Shown here: positions 40,801 to 53,564 of the stretch, in pieces | Numbering within the stretch: the stretch's first letter is position 1 | How the letters are laid out: every line of letters starts with the position of its first letter | From: Crotophaga sulcirostris | Lineage: Eukaryota; Chordata; Aves; Cuculiformes; Crotophagidae | Length of the DNA stretch: 64,000 bases | Direction: 5' to 3' | Assembly (NCBI GenBank): GCA_013397455.1 | Contig: VYZB01000216.1 | Location: 517,334 to 581,333 of the forward strand | Notes under the pieces: model-generated | The model's input: only the letters and a program-made list of their open reading frames with translations | Database searches by the model: none | What the model was told of the DNA's origin: nothing | Program-made: the position numbers and the translations under genes

Positions 40801-41210
40801 TGTCATGAAAACTAGACAAATTAATTAAAGAAGTCACTTAAAATAAAGTATTTCTTCTTTTATGTAGCTTCTTAATCCTATTTGCGAATTAATTACATTT
40901 TTTCTTGGATTCAGAAGATCCATTTATTTCCATTCAACTGCCCTCCTCAAAGGAGAACTTGAGTTGCAGCATGATCTTATAATAGGGAACATATTATGTT
41001 ATGGTCAGCAAAAATCAGAAGTTATCCATTGTTCACTATTAGAGCTAGTGAAACATAATAAAAATTGTAATGGATGCTTTTCAAATCTGGAAAATAATTT
41101 TCATTATTGAAGCCCTGAAAATTAACACCTAATAGCCAAAAACAATTAACTGACGATTCAGACTTTTTTATTAATATTACTTGAATTGTTCTGAGGTCTT
41201 GGAGCAGACA
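28817..41210. other. Unique AT-rich non-coding sequence
   Basis: About 12 kb without a recognisable gene, RNA gene or transposon. Open frames reach 125 codons (35662-36039), with composition and overlap expected by chance. A small stem-loop, GCATATTCTTT at 34091-34101 against AAAGAATATATGC at 34117-34129, is AT-rich and too short for a microRNA precursor. An A/T mirror (TTTTTTTTAAAAAAAAA) lies near 30289-30305. Confidence 0.5.
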
Positions 41211-41220
41211 GAAACACTAC

Positions 41221-41234
41221 CTTACCATGGCAAC
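41221..41234. promoter_or_regulatory. RFX X-box-like site
   Basis: CTTACCATGGCAAC matches 13 of 14 bases of the palindromic RFX X-box GTTACCATGGCAAC/GTTGCCATGGCAAC. Six bases downstream, TGACGTAT at 41241-41248 contains a CREB/ATF half site (TGACGT). RFX factors bind such sites in ciliary and immune gene promoters and in enhancers. No gene start is visible near it, so a distal element is the likelier reading if it is used at all. The motif match is seen; binding is inference. Confidence 0.45.
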
Positions 41235-41248
41235 AACTGCTGACGTAT

Positions 41249-44200
41249 CACTTTATCTCTGAAACCTGAAACTTTCAAACTGGAGTGATATTTATATGTA
41301 TCTTGGGGTATGGGGTCACACGTCAGAGAGGCAGAAATAATTTCTAAAGAGCTACGAAGCTGACTATCTCTCTGAGAAAGTCTAGCATTCTTTTGACATT
41401 GCTACTTCACAGAAATCAGGTATTACAAGTCACCAAAAAATACTGTGAACAATATCAGCAATATCAGCCACTGACTTCAAGTTACAGATCCACGACAGAG
41501 TTAAGGAAACATCCTACAGAGCTGCTTCAGAGACCAAGAAATGTCCATTGATCTAAAAATTGTATGCTTCAAGGAATTTTGGGATGAGATTCCCCTAATT
41601 CAAGAGTTAAGAGCTTTCAACATAGATTTAACTCAGGACAGTACTCACATAATCAGATATGGAACGTGAAAATAAGCGTTCAGGTTCAAATTCTTCTGTG
41701 GGACTGAAGAGCCTCTGTGAAGTATTTCAGGTTTAACTAACTATTACTAGTATTTTAGTGAAACTGTTTTTCAGCTGCAAATTGTTTCAACACTGACTTA
41801 TTTCAATCAAAATTGTAATATTCCTGAAGTGTTTCAGACAGATATCCTTGCCATGTCATATTTGCATTTGATTTTCATGAAAGAGATAATATAATAACAG
41901 CTTGTAATGCCAGGGCATACCAAGCCTGACAGTCAGAAATGGCAATGAGAAGATCTTTTTAACACACATACAATCTTTGATAAATACACGCAAACCTTAT
42001 TATCTTAATGAAGTTCTGATATTCCAGTCTTTAGGCTAGAGGAATTATTATTAAAGAACTTTCCTTTTCTCTTATGAAACTGCTAATGACACAGATGTGT
42101 CTAAAATTTCCCCTTGTGCTAAAATTTTATTACAAATCACAATGAATAAAAACAGCTCTGTAAAGGACATTAATATATTTCTAGCATGCCTGAGTAATCT
42201 ATTACATCAAATTATTTTAGGATGCATTTAAACCAGACTCTCATGAGTTAGAATGGTAAGTGTCATTCCAGGCTTTTCTATGTCCATCTAACTAAACCCT
42301 TTTTTGTGGAACAAAATTATATTTATTTGGTTCATTTCTCCAGCAGAAGTTTCTTGGACTCCATTATTTCTTCAGATGTCCAGAAATACCAGAATCACCT
42401 AAGGTCTCCTGAAGTTGTCCGTTACTGAGTCTTTACCTTGAAGAATAGTAACTTCATCACAGATTATATCTTAAACTCAATTGTCCATAACAAGATTGTT
42501 TATAAAATTATAGTATGTTCTATAACATTTGTTGCTGATTCACACTCTGCCTGAGGCAGAAAGTCTGCTGCCTTATAGGAGAAAATTATATTTCTTTGAA
42601 TGAGAAGGCTAGATGACAACCATAAAAGCAGGCACTAACACTTTGATCTCAAAAAAATGTTTGCTATTATCTAAATATTCTGCAGATTATGAAGCTACAA
42701 GACTATTAAGTGACTTAATATTACGTGATTACAGTATGTGCACAAACAATAAATACTGGTTTACATCCTGGTCTCATACCTACCGATATCATTCCAGAAT
42801 AACAGTTCAAATCAGTGAAGCAATTTCCCTGGAATTAATCAGATTTAATCCATTTGTGAGGGCAGATAGTTTAGTGCCACCATGGCCTTTTTCATAGTCC
42901 TTTCAACTCCAGAACTCTGTTAATGATTATGTAGAGGGAAAGAGAACATAAAAGGAAAGCACGAACATAGTATTAAACCTTAAATAAGTCTGAAGAACAA
43001 CTAAAGTTACGTTGGCTTTATCAAGTACTTAGACCCAAAAGTCTTTAGGAAACTATCAATGTTTTTTGTATACATGCTACTGTGTGAGAAAAAATGTAGT
43101 GTGGAAATGTTCAAGCTTCATTCAATCATCTTGTCTTTTTTTCAGACTGAGAAATTGAGAGTAGAAGATACATATTACAGAACTTCTAAACTAAGTGATA
43201 TGAACTTCATTCGAAGATGTAAGATAAATATAGATATTTGAAACGCCGAAGGCTGGTTGTAGGAATTTGTCCTAAGATAAGTTTAACATCCAGAGAAGTA
43301 TTCATTCTGTGCTAATGTGAAGAATTTTTTTCGCATGTTCTAGGGTATCAGAGACATATCAAAGAGCTAAAAGATATGACCTGTGACCCATGGAAGACTC
43401 ATGTGCTGTAAAAAATAAGCTGAGAAAGAAGGAAAATATCCCCTTACAATTAATTGCCTACATATGGACAATTGAAACCCTACTTCTGTTGAGTTTTATA
43501 TATTTGATATTTTTAAGCAGGGGTAATTTTGATTTGATTTTTGACGTAGAGTTCAAAGAAGGTTCGTCTTTACAGAATTCAACTTATGACAAGACAGTAT
43601 TCTTGGCTAATTAATTCAAAAGCAAAAAATAAAGTTCTATTGCAATGTTTTCTAAGTAGTTAAAGGCTACATTTGCATATTAGATTCAAAAATATTTGAA
43701 AGCACTCAGATTATCTAAAAAAATACACTTCCTTTGTTTTGAAATTTTGCATAAGAGCTTTATAAATATAAACTATCTGATAATTTGGGTAGAAATCTCT
43801 TTGGAATAATCCAGACATCTCAGTGTCATAAACGCTAATTCCTACAGTGATTCTAAACTCCATTCCCTAATCTGAATTTAACTTTGTGGTTTTGAGCACT
43901 GCCTTTTTAGTTCTCATCTAAATTGTGAAGTAACATTATTCTGTCTATATAACCTATTTGAACAATAGTATTTTACATTGTTGTTTCCACCATTCATTAT
44001 GAATCTGAATAATGCATGACATAAATTATGGGATTAGCAATTTAAATTGAGTTAGCACTGCCTTTACTTATATTTTGAGTCTCCTGACTTATGTATACTT
44101 GATTACTCAGACTAAATGTTACACTAATATTTCTTTATTTCTGTTTAAAAATTAAACGTATATCCTCCATATCTTGTAATGGTATCTTTATAACCAAAGT

Positions 44201-44808
44201 AAAACTGGCAAATATATTTCAGTATACTAATGCAACTATAAATAGACTTATTGGAAGTACGTACTGGTTAATATGTTGAAAATAACTATCAGAGAAGTAG
44301 GTGCATCTCTGCCTGCTCCAATAAGGTCTTTGAATAAAATGTTTGATGCAGAAACCTTAGATGGGAAAAAAAGTAATTAATGAGCAAGGAGAATTAGCAT
44401 TACGAAATAGCTCAATCTGAACATTTCTAATTTCTGCCTTTACGCAAGGGAAACATGTTTCTTGAACTCAAAAACTGATTTCTTGTAACCTCTTGAGGAA
44501 AACTTAGAACATCCTTTGAATATCTGTAAGCTTTTATAGTTTAGGTTCAAGGGCTATTTTAGGACTCTTTCAGGGCTTCCCAGCATGAAGAATAAGAAGT
44601 GTAGATTTTCTTTAAACTTTTTTTTGCATTTGTTACAGTCTCTCTTAGCAGTCAACGAGCGTAACACAAAGTCTTCTCCGATGGATGAAAAGAAATCATA
44701 AAGAAATGGATAGATTTTATTACCCATACAGGAAGAAATATATGTAGCTGAATACATTCTTATCATCCTTTCATAAATTAATGAGCTGAAGGAGTTAGTT
44801 TTTTTTCC
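41249..44808. other. Unique AT-rich non-coding sequence
   Basis: No gene or repeat is recognised. A small direct repeat (CAATATCAG twice) lies near 41450-41468. The 94-codon frame at 42613-42897 shows no family resemblance. Confidence 0.5.
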
Positions 44809-45168
44809 CTGGACAAGTGAAGCCTTGTAGGAGGGACCTCATCACAAATTTGCCATACTTAAAAGGCAGCTGCAGAGGATGGAGGCTCTCTCTTCACAGG
44901 GAGCCACATGGAGAAAACAAGGACCAATGTGTACAAGTTGCAACAGGAGAGGTCTCATCGCAATATAAGAAAGAAATTTTTATTAAAGGAAGAACAATTG
45001 TTCACTGGAACAACCTGCTTAGGGATGTGATAGGGTTCCCATCACCAGAGGTTTTCAAGACACAGCTGGACAGAGTGCTAGATAACTCTTTTCCTGCGAA
45101 GATTGGACCAGATGATCTTTTGAGGTCCTGCCCAACCTGGGCTATTCTTTTGCTGTATGATTTTGTGA
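44809..45168 (+). repeat. CR1 LINE 3' end (about 360 bp)
   Basis: The element shows the 3'-UTR order typical of CR1: AGGAGGGACCTCATCACAAA, then GGCAGCTGCAGAGGATGGAG, then GAACAACCTGCTTAGGGATG, then TTTTCAAGACACAGCTGGAC, then GACCAGATGATCTTTTGAGGTCCTGCCCAACCTGG, and a mutated terminal octamer near TGTATGATTTTGTGA. Divergence is moderate, suggesting an older insertion than the copies at 53-55 kb. The 125-codon open frame at 44817-45194 falls in what is UTR in CR1 and is therefore accidental. Confidence 0.88.
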
Positions 45169-48100
45169 ACCAACAGGATCAGAAAGCATTTTGAATAAAG
45201 AGAAATGAACTTTGACAGCAAGAATAGTAGGGAAACACTAGCAAAGTCCTGGGGAGAGGGATAATCTGCCTTGTGAAGAGATTAAAATATGTTGTTTTAT
45301 CTAGCCTAGACAAGGGCCTAAACAAGATATAATTACTGTTTTTAAACAAAACGGAGAGTAAATACTCTAGGAATGATATTTAAACAAAGAGATAATTGTG
45401 GTGCAAATGTAAATTAACATAGACTATGTTGGATACATTTAAGATAAAAGTCTTAAGAGGGTTTTTAACCATAAATGAATTATGTTCTTCATATTCCAGT
45501 AACAACAAGAAGAATAGGTACATTTATAGGTGAACTGTAACTATACAGAAACAGTTGAGGGTACAGTAAGAACATCTATTGTTAGGGGTCGAGTAAATAC
45601 AGGTGTTATAACTTGATCTTCATAACTATGCAAGTAAATATGTCAAAATCCCAAAATTCCAACATAAAATTTCCTTCGCCCTTGCTTATATCTGTTAAAT
45701 TATGAAACCAATTTGCAGGCAGCAGCATTTTCAGTTGGTTTTGGGTTTTTTTTAGGGTGTGTTATTTTTACTCCCTGAGAGCCCTCACCAGGCAGTGCTC
45801 AGTGCCCTGCAGGGAAGCAAAATGCTATTTTGTGCTGCTTGCACAGTAAAGGAGTACATTTCCAGACTCTCAGCATCACTCCATGACTGCTCACTTTCTG
45901 GATGAAGGCTGAGTGATGTGTGACCAACCCAAGTCTGTATGTAAACGTCCCGAGGGCCAACCCTTTACAGAGACATCTGGGGAATGGAATGGCAGAGCTC
46001 AGGACATGCTATGGAATTGCAACAGAGAGCGAAGTCAGGGAAGAGCCAATACTTCTTTCCTCAGGAATCACCTTGCTCTGTTCCTTGACCAGCATAATAC
46101 CTTTCCTTTAATAAAAGATGGTTACAAGAAGATATTACAGCCAACATGCTGTAATGTTGTAACCTTGGGAATGTCATTATACCGTAAGAGTCAAGAAAAG
46201 AATAAGTATTCAAACACAGAAAGATCTTCGTGCCAGAAGGATTCTTTACAGAACCTCTCAAGATATGATGAGGCTCCCATTTTAAAATGCCAAAAAATAA
46301 TGTAGAAAATTTGAATGTTAACTCCCAGATAAAATATTCTCTTTTTATATTCCTGATGATGGAATTTTTGGTCTTCCACTCATCATTCCAGATTTCCAGG
46401 TAGTGGAGAACAGAGCCTCCAGAACTAGGAGGGTAAGACAATAGGGAGCATCTGAGGGAAAGCACATCTTTCATTGTGTGTGAAGGGGAAAGAGAATGCT
46501 CTCACTTACAGAAGTTACATTTCAATATCATCACAGTCTTCATTATCTAATAAAATATATCCATGTTTGTATTACAAACTTAATTTTAGGTTCACTTTTT
46601 GCTGAAATGACAACTCTGAATATTATCAGGGAAAAAAGAAGGTGATTTTAATCTAAATTCTGCCTGCACAAAGCTCTTTTCATTACAAACCCAGAAGCCA
46701 AGCACAACGTATCTACATTTGATTAAGATCCACTGAGAATTAAGTATAAACTTATGAGCATAAGTTTTCTCCTGCACTGCTGCTGCTAAGATATTGAATG
46801 CTGATCTTTTCCTTTGTCTCTTTTCCCAAAGACAATTCTGTCTTTCAGGTATTCTATGCTAAAGAATAAATTCTTTTTCATGTAGAAAAAATATATCTGT
46901 CATAAGAAACTGCTGAAATAACTTACTTCAATATGTTAGAGAGAAAAATCCATTGAGAGAGGAATGGGATACAGGTAAATCTAGAGGATTAGGAGTGACA
47001 GAGCATCAGTCAACATCTAAAGCTTTGGCAAATGGAAAACTAGTAGAAGTGTGAGTAAGGTGGTTATGACTATTGTAAGATTCACAGAGATGAGCAGGGA
47101 GCATGAGCATGAGTAGAGATGTGAATTCTGAACCACTATGAAAGCCTATTTTTTAAAAAATACTGTTTAGTATTTTGCAGTTAAAAAGAAAAATGTAAAA
47201 TTATACTGGCAATTAGAAACAAGTAAAATTGCACACTTATCTTAGGGGAATTAGGGAATTAAAAATATAGAATGACATGTTACAAATAGATATTTTGGTA
47301 TTTAGAGGTGGGGGCAACTTGGAGGTGTTGGTTTGGCTTTCATTAGCTCATGTCTTTTTTAAAATCTAATATCTCTCTCTGTCTGTAGAGCAAGTGGGAA
47401 GTACCACGGCAAGTTTCCACAGTAGCTAATTTCATTAATATTTAAGGATCCACTGCATCATTTCTGCTGTGTACAGAATTACCAAAATGTAAGGTCCTAC
47501 ACAAAAAAAAGAAACTGTGCCTGTAACTCTTTTTATTTAATAAATTAAAAAAACCCAACTATAATCACCTTCAAAGCATTTCCTTTATGAGCTGGCACAC
47601 AGCTGCATGCAGTTCTGCCAGTGTTCAGAGCAATTCCACAGATAATTTCCTGAAAGGTTGTTGAGTATCTCCGTTGAGTATCTTTGCTTTCACAACTTCT
47701 CCTGACAAAAAATGGGCTACTTTGAGCACTGACTTCATCTTTGGGAAGAGGGAGACAGGTCTGGCAAACAGGGTGGATGCTCAAGCACAGTGTTGTTCTT
47801 ATTAGTTCAAAACTGCTTCACAGACAAAACATTGTAGGCAGCCAAGGGTAAGAAAATGTCTATATTTGAACACGTTCACTCCTACTGAGTGAGACGATCA
47901 AGTTGAGCTTTGTCTCACTATGACAGATCAGGACATGTTCTATAACCATCTCTTTGTCTCTGTCCTCCCAATCTTGATTCCTGAGCTATAGGGTTAGTAT
48001 TTGTGTGTGTGTGTGTTGGACCTCATATATGCGATAGGGGGTTTTAACAGAAGCAAGATCAGGCAATCTAGTCTTTATTATATTAATATATACGCATGCC

Positions 48101-50739
48101 ATATGAACATTTAAAGGTTGGGGTTAGGGTTGTTTTCAGGTTTTTTCCCTTCAATTTTGAAGTCATAAATTAGGATGTGGTCATTAATTCCATCCATTCT
48201 TAATATCCATCAGTCTTTCCGTGCTATCAGTCAAGATGAGTGAGAGGTAGACAGTATACACAAATAACCATTGCTTCTGCAAACTGGAAATTCAAATGAC
48301 AGAAGGTTGAATTCTGAACTCAAAAACTCTGAAAAGAAGTCTTTTTTACATATAATATTGGTAAGAGGGGTTTGCAGGTTTTTCTTTTCCTTTTAAAATT
48401 ACCGCTTGGATATTTAATTTATTGCCCAAACTTAATAAACCATACGCACTTGGTACAGACAGCAGGACATAGGTGTAGAGTCACTTGCTTGTTCTACATT
48501 TATTTTTTTCCTCAAGGGACTGAAAGAACAAATGCTAGTCTTCTAGCACAGATTTATAAACGGAACAATGTAATTCAGAAAACCCCAAATTTTCTGTGAG
48601 GGAAAATTATAAATTCATAAGTTTCATTACTTTGGGAAAAAAAACTAAACACCACAGTTTTGTGGGGATTTGGGATTTATTTGTAGACAGCAGCACTCTT
48701 TGCATATTACATGATAATAGCTGTTTAAAGATTTATAAATTATTCAGGCAATATCTTTATCTCCTGGTGTTTTAAATGAGACAAATATCAGTTTTAGTTA
48801 GAAGTAATGTTACAGTTTACCAAAATTCTATTTAATATTTATTTGTAAAGATTAAAGGAACTGTCAAAAATGCTTAGTCAGAAATGTCTTGTAGAAAGTA
48901 ATTTTCAGAGATCATTTTTAAGGAAACATAATTGCCCACCACAATGTCCAGTGTAAAGTAGTTTCATTCTCTTACCGATACTTTTAAAAATCTTCTCAGG
49001 ATGTGGAATAATGCTGAATAATGAAAGAAATGGTCCTACGAGCTTCTAACAATTTCTGTTACCCTAATCATTAACGTAGTCATCCATCTCTACCTGATTA
49101 GAGCAGCTGCTTCAGCAGTCTAGGTGACTTTCGCTTGTAAAACATCTGTAAACAAATCTGTCAGACACAGAAATCCATTCAGAGAGGTTACAGAGCTTCT
49201 CATTTTTAAACAAGGTCTTAAATGGTCCCATCTACATCCACAATAGGGCATCTTGAGGCCACAGCCATAAAGTCATTACACTTGCAGAGATGGGGAGCAG
49301 CCAAGATGCAGACAGACTTTGATGGTATGACTCAGAACGTGGCTGTGACATTCTTTGCAAACTTGCACTTTGCTCTTCCTTCCAAGGACTATTTACACAC
49401 ATTGATACCTCTTTGTGCAAAACTACTTAATATTGGCTCCAAGATCATTATAAATGTGACCCTTACAAGCCTAATCATCAAATTAAAGCTGTGATCATTA
49501 TCTGTATTCATGCCGCAAAATACCACACAGTAAAGTGGATGCATTTTTCTCTAGGCTTGGCAGGATCTTGCAGTACATGAACAACTCTTACGACCAATAA
49601 ACTTAGTACCTATGAAACCTCTTCAACTCATAAGGCAGAAAAGGTGAAAAACACTAAAGATAAAAAAAAAACACCCTATGCTCCTCTCCCCCTTCCCCCC
49701 CCTCCCAAGAACATCTTAACAAATAGAATTAAAGATGCTTCATACTTTAAATCTGGGATAATATTTATATTTTTCTCATACTTACTGTGCCCTATAAAGC
49801 TTTTCTAGCGATTCCTGTGGCTCTAGATACACCAGAAGTCTCATAGGTTAATTAAGCTGGTTCTTATCAGAAACTACAGTAATGGCCAGCTAGCCAAAAT
49901 ACTGAACTCCCAGTGTGCAGCTTAAGCTTTGTATCTAAAATCAATCATATTTGCAAGCAACCTAGCATTAAATATCCTATTGATTTGAGCTCTTACGTTT
50001 GGTTGCCAGAACTCACTCTGTCACGTTCAGCAATATTTCACTCTGCAAAAAGCCTCATAGATTTCCACAGAATATACAGTGTAGTTATGCATGTATCACT
50101 TGAAGAATGTCTGTCTTTGGGCCTTATAGCATCTCTCATAACACCAGCAGTACAGTATTTTTAGATTGCTAAACATATGGGCTGTTCATTGCATCTTTAG
50201 AGGACTGTGTAACATGTTATTTTTCCAGAAAAGATTACTTTAACTTAGATTTCAAGCAAAGGAAGGACAGTCAATCTAATGTTAATACTCATGTTCAAGC
50301 TGCATATCTTGCATTAACACTGTCTAGCTCTTTTTCAGTTTATTGTTTCGCATGCAACTCTGTCCATGGCTGGAGAAGTTTAAACCTACTCCTAGTTTCA
50401 TTGTAGCATTTAGGTTCTCTGGACAAAGGTCATTCAACTTGATAAACTGTATTGGTGTTTGGAACACAGTAGGTTGTGTGTTTGTGTATTTTGTTTTTTC
50501 ATTTTGTCAGCAATAAAAAAAGAATGGCAATGACGATTTGTTCAGTGAGATCTGTTCTAGTTTGCTTTAATTTCCTTTCTAAATAGCTGTGTTCATAGGC
50601 AAAATCTCCATCCTGAAGTACACAGAGTGGAAAAATCCCAGAGGTACTTCTTCACTCTGGAGGGAATAAAAAAACTGCAACTACTTAAAGCATTGCTTCT
50701 GAAGCTTTCATGTGGAAAGAATCGTGGGGCTTGCTGAAT
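45169..50739. other. Unique non-coding sequence with small simple repeats
   Basis: No gene is recognised; the 130-codon frame at 45913-46305 is overlapped by a 137-codon frame on the opposite strand and by other frames, and looks accidental. A (GT)7 tract occurs at 48002-48016, a short telomere-like GGTTGGGGTTAGGGTT at 48116-48131 (too short to be a telomeric relic with confidence), and a pyrimidine/C-rich tract at 49681-49707. Confidence 0.5.
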
Positions 50740-50880
50740 TGCACGGCAAAACCTGCTGTCTCAGCAACAATTACCAGAGATGTGCTTACAAACTGACACC
50801 AGTGATAATGTCAGAGTGCAGCTGAGACCTTAAATGGAACCTGCTGCTCCACACCAGCTTATTCAAGCAGATTCATAGGC
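50740..50880. promoter_or_regulatory. Candidate conserved non-coding block
   Basis: A balanced-composition stretch with few homopolymers, containing CAACAATTACCAG (SOX-like ACAAT beside a homeodomain TTAC) near 50765-50777 and GTGCAGCTGAGACC (E-box) near 50816-50829. There is no sustained open frame. The call rests on composition and motif content only and is weak. Confidence 0.2.
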
Positions 50881-50918
50881 AGAAAGAAAACAGGCAGAAG
50901 AGCAAGGAAGATGAGACT

Positions 50919-50951
50919 GTATGTATGTGTATGTACATATATATATATATT
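50919..50951. repeat. Compound (GTAT)n/(AT)n microsatellite
   Basis: GTATGTATGTGTATGTACAT passes into a pure AT run ending near 50951. It is a simple compound microsatellite without further context. Confidence 0.9.
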
Positions 50952-51089
50952 TTGTGTTCAAAAAAGCAAAAGGAAAAAAAAAAACAAAGTCATGCATTTA
51001 GAAAAGAAATATAGAAAAAGGTGAACAGGGTAAGAAGATAACACCTGCCACTCAGCAGGGGATTCAGGGAGTCATGAAAGCAGCACAGT

Positions 51090-51255
51090 GCCAGCAGGTG
51101 ACCAGGGCAGCAGGAACCTGGTAACTGGCAGCCAACATGTGGCCAAGCCAGCAGGCAGCAAACACCTGGCCATTTCTTTGTGAACCAGTCAGCGGGAGCC
51201 TGGTACAGAGCAGAGAGCAGGTGGATGGAGCAGCAGCCAGGCTGGGTACCTGGCA
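51090..51255. repeat. Degenerate 40-43 bp minisatellite, about four units
   Basis: Four consecutive units of about 41, 42, 40 and 43 bp share the order (G)TG-ACCAG-CAGCAGG-CCTGG-GGCA: boundaries fall near 51090, 51131, 51173, 51213 and 51255. Units 1 and 3 are the closest pair (GTGACCAGGGCAGCAGGAAC against GTGAACCAGTCAGCGGGAGC, each followed by CTGGTA). The array is much richer in G and C than its surroundings. Open frames on both strands (51137-51349 +, 50990-51292 -) cross it and are explained by the repeat composition. Confidence 0.5.
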
Positions 51256-51539
51256 GCTGCTCTGGGGTCAGGTTGTCAAGAGAGCTCGACATAGAGCCAT
51301 GAAAAGGGCTGTTTGCTTTTTCTCTGTTGCCTTAGAATTGTTCATATAGAGTCACAGGAAAGATGAAACTCAACTTCTTCGAAGTGCATTTGCTAGGGAA
51401 GGGGGAACCTGCATCACAGCCTAATAAATTTTCCCACAGTCATTTTCAACAAGATCTTTAAAAGAAAGCATACATGATGGTCATCAGCGTTAGAGAGCAA
51501 GCTCAGTTTCAGGATTTTTTAGGCAATGAATGAAATTTC

Positions 51540-51890
51540 CTTACTCAAGTTGGTCAGCCATTAAACGATTCTGATTTTAAGCATCGTGATCTGTATTTAC
51601 ATCTCCAGGCAATGAAATCTAATGCATTACCCAGTGCTAAAATAGCCACAGTAGTAATAATATTGCAAACATCCTCTAGTGAGCACTACAGCAATGAGAT
51701 ATTTTTTCTAATCTCCAGAGGAAAAAACAGAGATTATGGAACAGCTGATGGGATTCATTACAGCTCCGCATAGTTTAAGGCACTACACAGACTGGCACTA
51801 TCTCAAAACTGGGTTTGTATGTTCATCCTGTCCCTGATGAGCCCTGCAGAGCATGGCAACCAGAGAAAAACAAGTACTATTGCTGCAATA
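51540..51890. promoter_or_regulatory. Candidate conserved non-coding block
   Basis: Around 350 bp of balanced composition without runs, including CATTAAACGATTCTGATTTT near 51559-51578, CAGTAGTAATAATATTGCAAAC near 51649-51670, GAACAGCTGATGGGATTCATTA near 51739-51760 (E-box followed by TGATGG and a GGGATTA-like core), and CAGCTCCGCATAG. There is no long open frame. The pattern resembles vertebrate enhancer-type non-coding DNA, but this is an impression from sequence texture and needs alignment to test. Confidence 0.25.
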
Positions 51891-52809
51891 TCCAACCCCC
51901 TGTTGTGAAGCAGACTAGCTGGAACCAGCATGTAAATCAAAGAGATTTTTAAGATTTGAAACTGCACAGCTCATTAAGCTCTTTTAATGAAAATTATATT
52001 TTTTTCTATGCATTTTACAGACTCCAGCCTTTCCCCAAAGAGTCAACTATACAGCTGACCCATTCAATTAAATATCTTTCACTGATTTGAGTCATCTGGG
52101 ATAAAAGCTTATATACACAAAATTCAATCAGAATTCGTTCTTTGGAGAGAACAGAAAAAATCTCTATACTGATCAGAATGTGGTTTTGTGTTTTTATTCA
52201 TTCTTCATCTTTTCATGGCTGATAAGTCACTCTCTACAGAGTGTATTTGCTGCAGGAGAGTAACTTCTTTGCTCCCTTGCAAAGACATGCTTCAGGGACC
52301 AGCACGTTCCTTGGGTTCATAAACAGATGGATATTACAAAGGAAATTGAAGTGGCACTACCTCTGACCATTACATTGATGGAATCCCACAGCTAAGTTTG
52401 CTGTTTGCATTTTAAAGAAAGATTATTCAAATAAATTATTTATAAATAGATTTGTGAATATAACCCAGCCCAGTACTTTAACAGAAATGTATCAAGTCTT
52501 AAAAGGAAGAAAACTGAGGGCAAATCACAGGGAAAAAAACCAGACTAACTACATTGAAAGAAAAGTGGTAACAATTGCATTGCTAATGGTATTTGTTCCA
52601 GAAAGAACCACTGAAATGTTAAAATAATGCATTCCTGTCTGAGTTAGACTGCATAAATAATAAAATAAACATAGCTTGTTCAATGGGTAGCAAGTTAGCA
52701 CTGCAGAAGACTAAAAAATACAGCCTGGAGAAAAATGTGAAATACATTAAGAAACAATTTGCAGGTGAAGATTGTAATATACATTCATGAAGGACAAGAG
52801 TTAAGACCG

Positions 52810-53060
52810 TGCAAGCATGCTTGACTGTTAATTTCTTGACTGGAGTGCTTAGCTTTGCAACCTTTGCATTTTCTTCATTAAGACATCCTAACTAATTGAT
52901 TATTTTTATAGTGTTCAGAGCTCAGATACCATGGAAACAGACTAAAACTATGGGAGTGTTTGTAGTATTAGAATAATTAACAGTGAGTTGTGGAACAAAG
53001 TTGCTGATCAATGCTTATCCCTTCCACCTCAGTCTCATACCGTGACTCGGCATTATTTGT
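52810..53060. promoter_or_regulatory. Candidate conserved non-coding block with RFX-like palindrome
   Basis: This block holds AACTAATTGATTATTTTTAT near 52891-52910 (homeodomain and AT-hook-like words), GATACCATGGAAAC at 52925-52938 (RFX-like, 10 of 14 bases to GTTGCCATGGCAAC), AGAATAATTAACAGTGAG near 52970, and TTGCTGATCAATGCTTA near 53002. No coding potential is seen. It sits about 500 bp upstream of the antisense CR1 at 53.57 kb. Regulatory function is inferred. Confidence 0.25.
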
Positions 53061-53564
53061 GATGTGAATTTTGTCGGCATTCTTATATAAACCTGTACAT
53101 ACTCCCGTCTGCCAGTATGTATGCACATATTTTTCCATGTATTATAATGTGCACTTATTCTTAGAAAGCATGATCTGTGATGTAAATGTACTCACACACT
53201 AGTACTTACTGAGGATTAAATTGCCAATGAACTGTTTGCGTTGTTCCAGAGGAAATCAAAAAGTTGTTTGCACTTGTTTATCAGCACAGTTCCTCATTTT
53301 TGATGTCATGGCTACTTGTATAATGTGATCTTAGTGTTCCAGATCTGCAGCTCAACATCATAATATGTTTTTAAGATATTCTTCTTCCTGTGAAATTCTC
53401 TGTGAAATTGATAAAAAATTTCTTAGGAGGAAAGAGAAAGATTTCAGTATAATTAGCAGGAGTTTGCTATCCTCAGGTTTCAGTTCACTTCAACTGACTA
53501 AATTTGCTCCAGGAAGAATGTGCAACTGTGATATGGTACAGCTATGCTCAAGGTGTATTGGGTA

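Noticed and set aside
41221..41280. MHC class II-type SXY promoter module
   Set aside because: The X-box and CRE-like order is suggestive, but no Y-box (CCAAT/ATTGG) follows at the expected distance and no gene start is present.
44817..45194. 125-codon open frame as a possible gene
   Set aside because: It lies inside the 3' UTR part of a CR1 element, which is non-coding.
45913..46305. 130-codon open frame, + strand, with a 137-codon frame opposite at 46061-46474
   Set aside because: Mutually overlapping frames on both strands, no family resemblance, no promoter or splice support.
48116..48131. Telomere-like GGTTGGGGTTAGGGTT
   Set aside because: Only one exact TTAGGG unit; too short and imperfect to call an interstitial telomere repeat.
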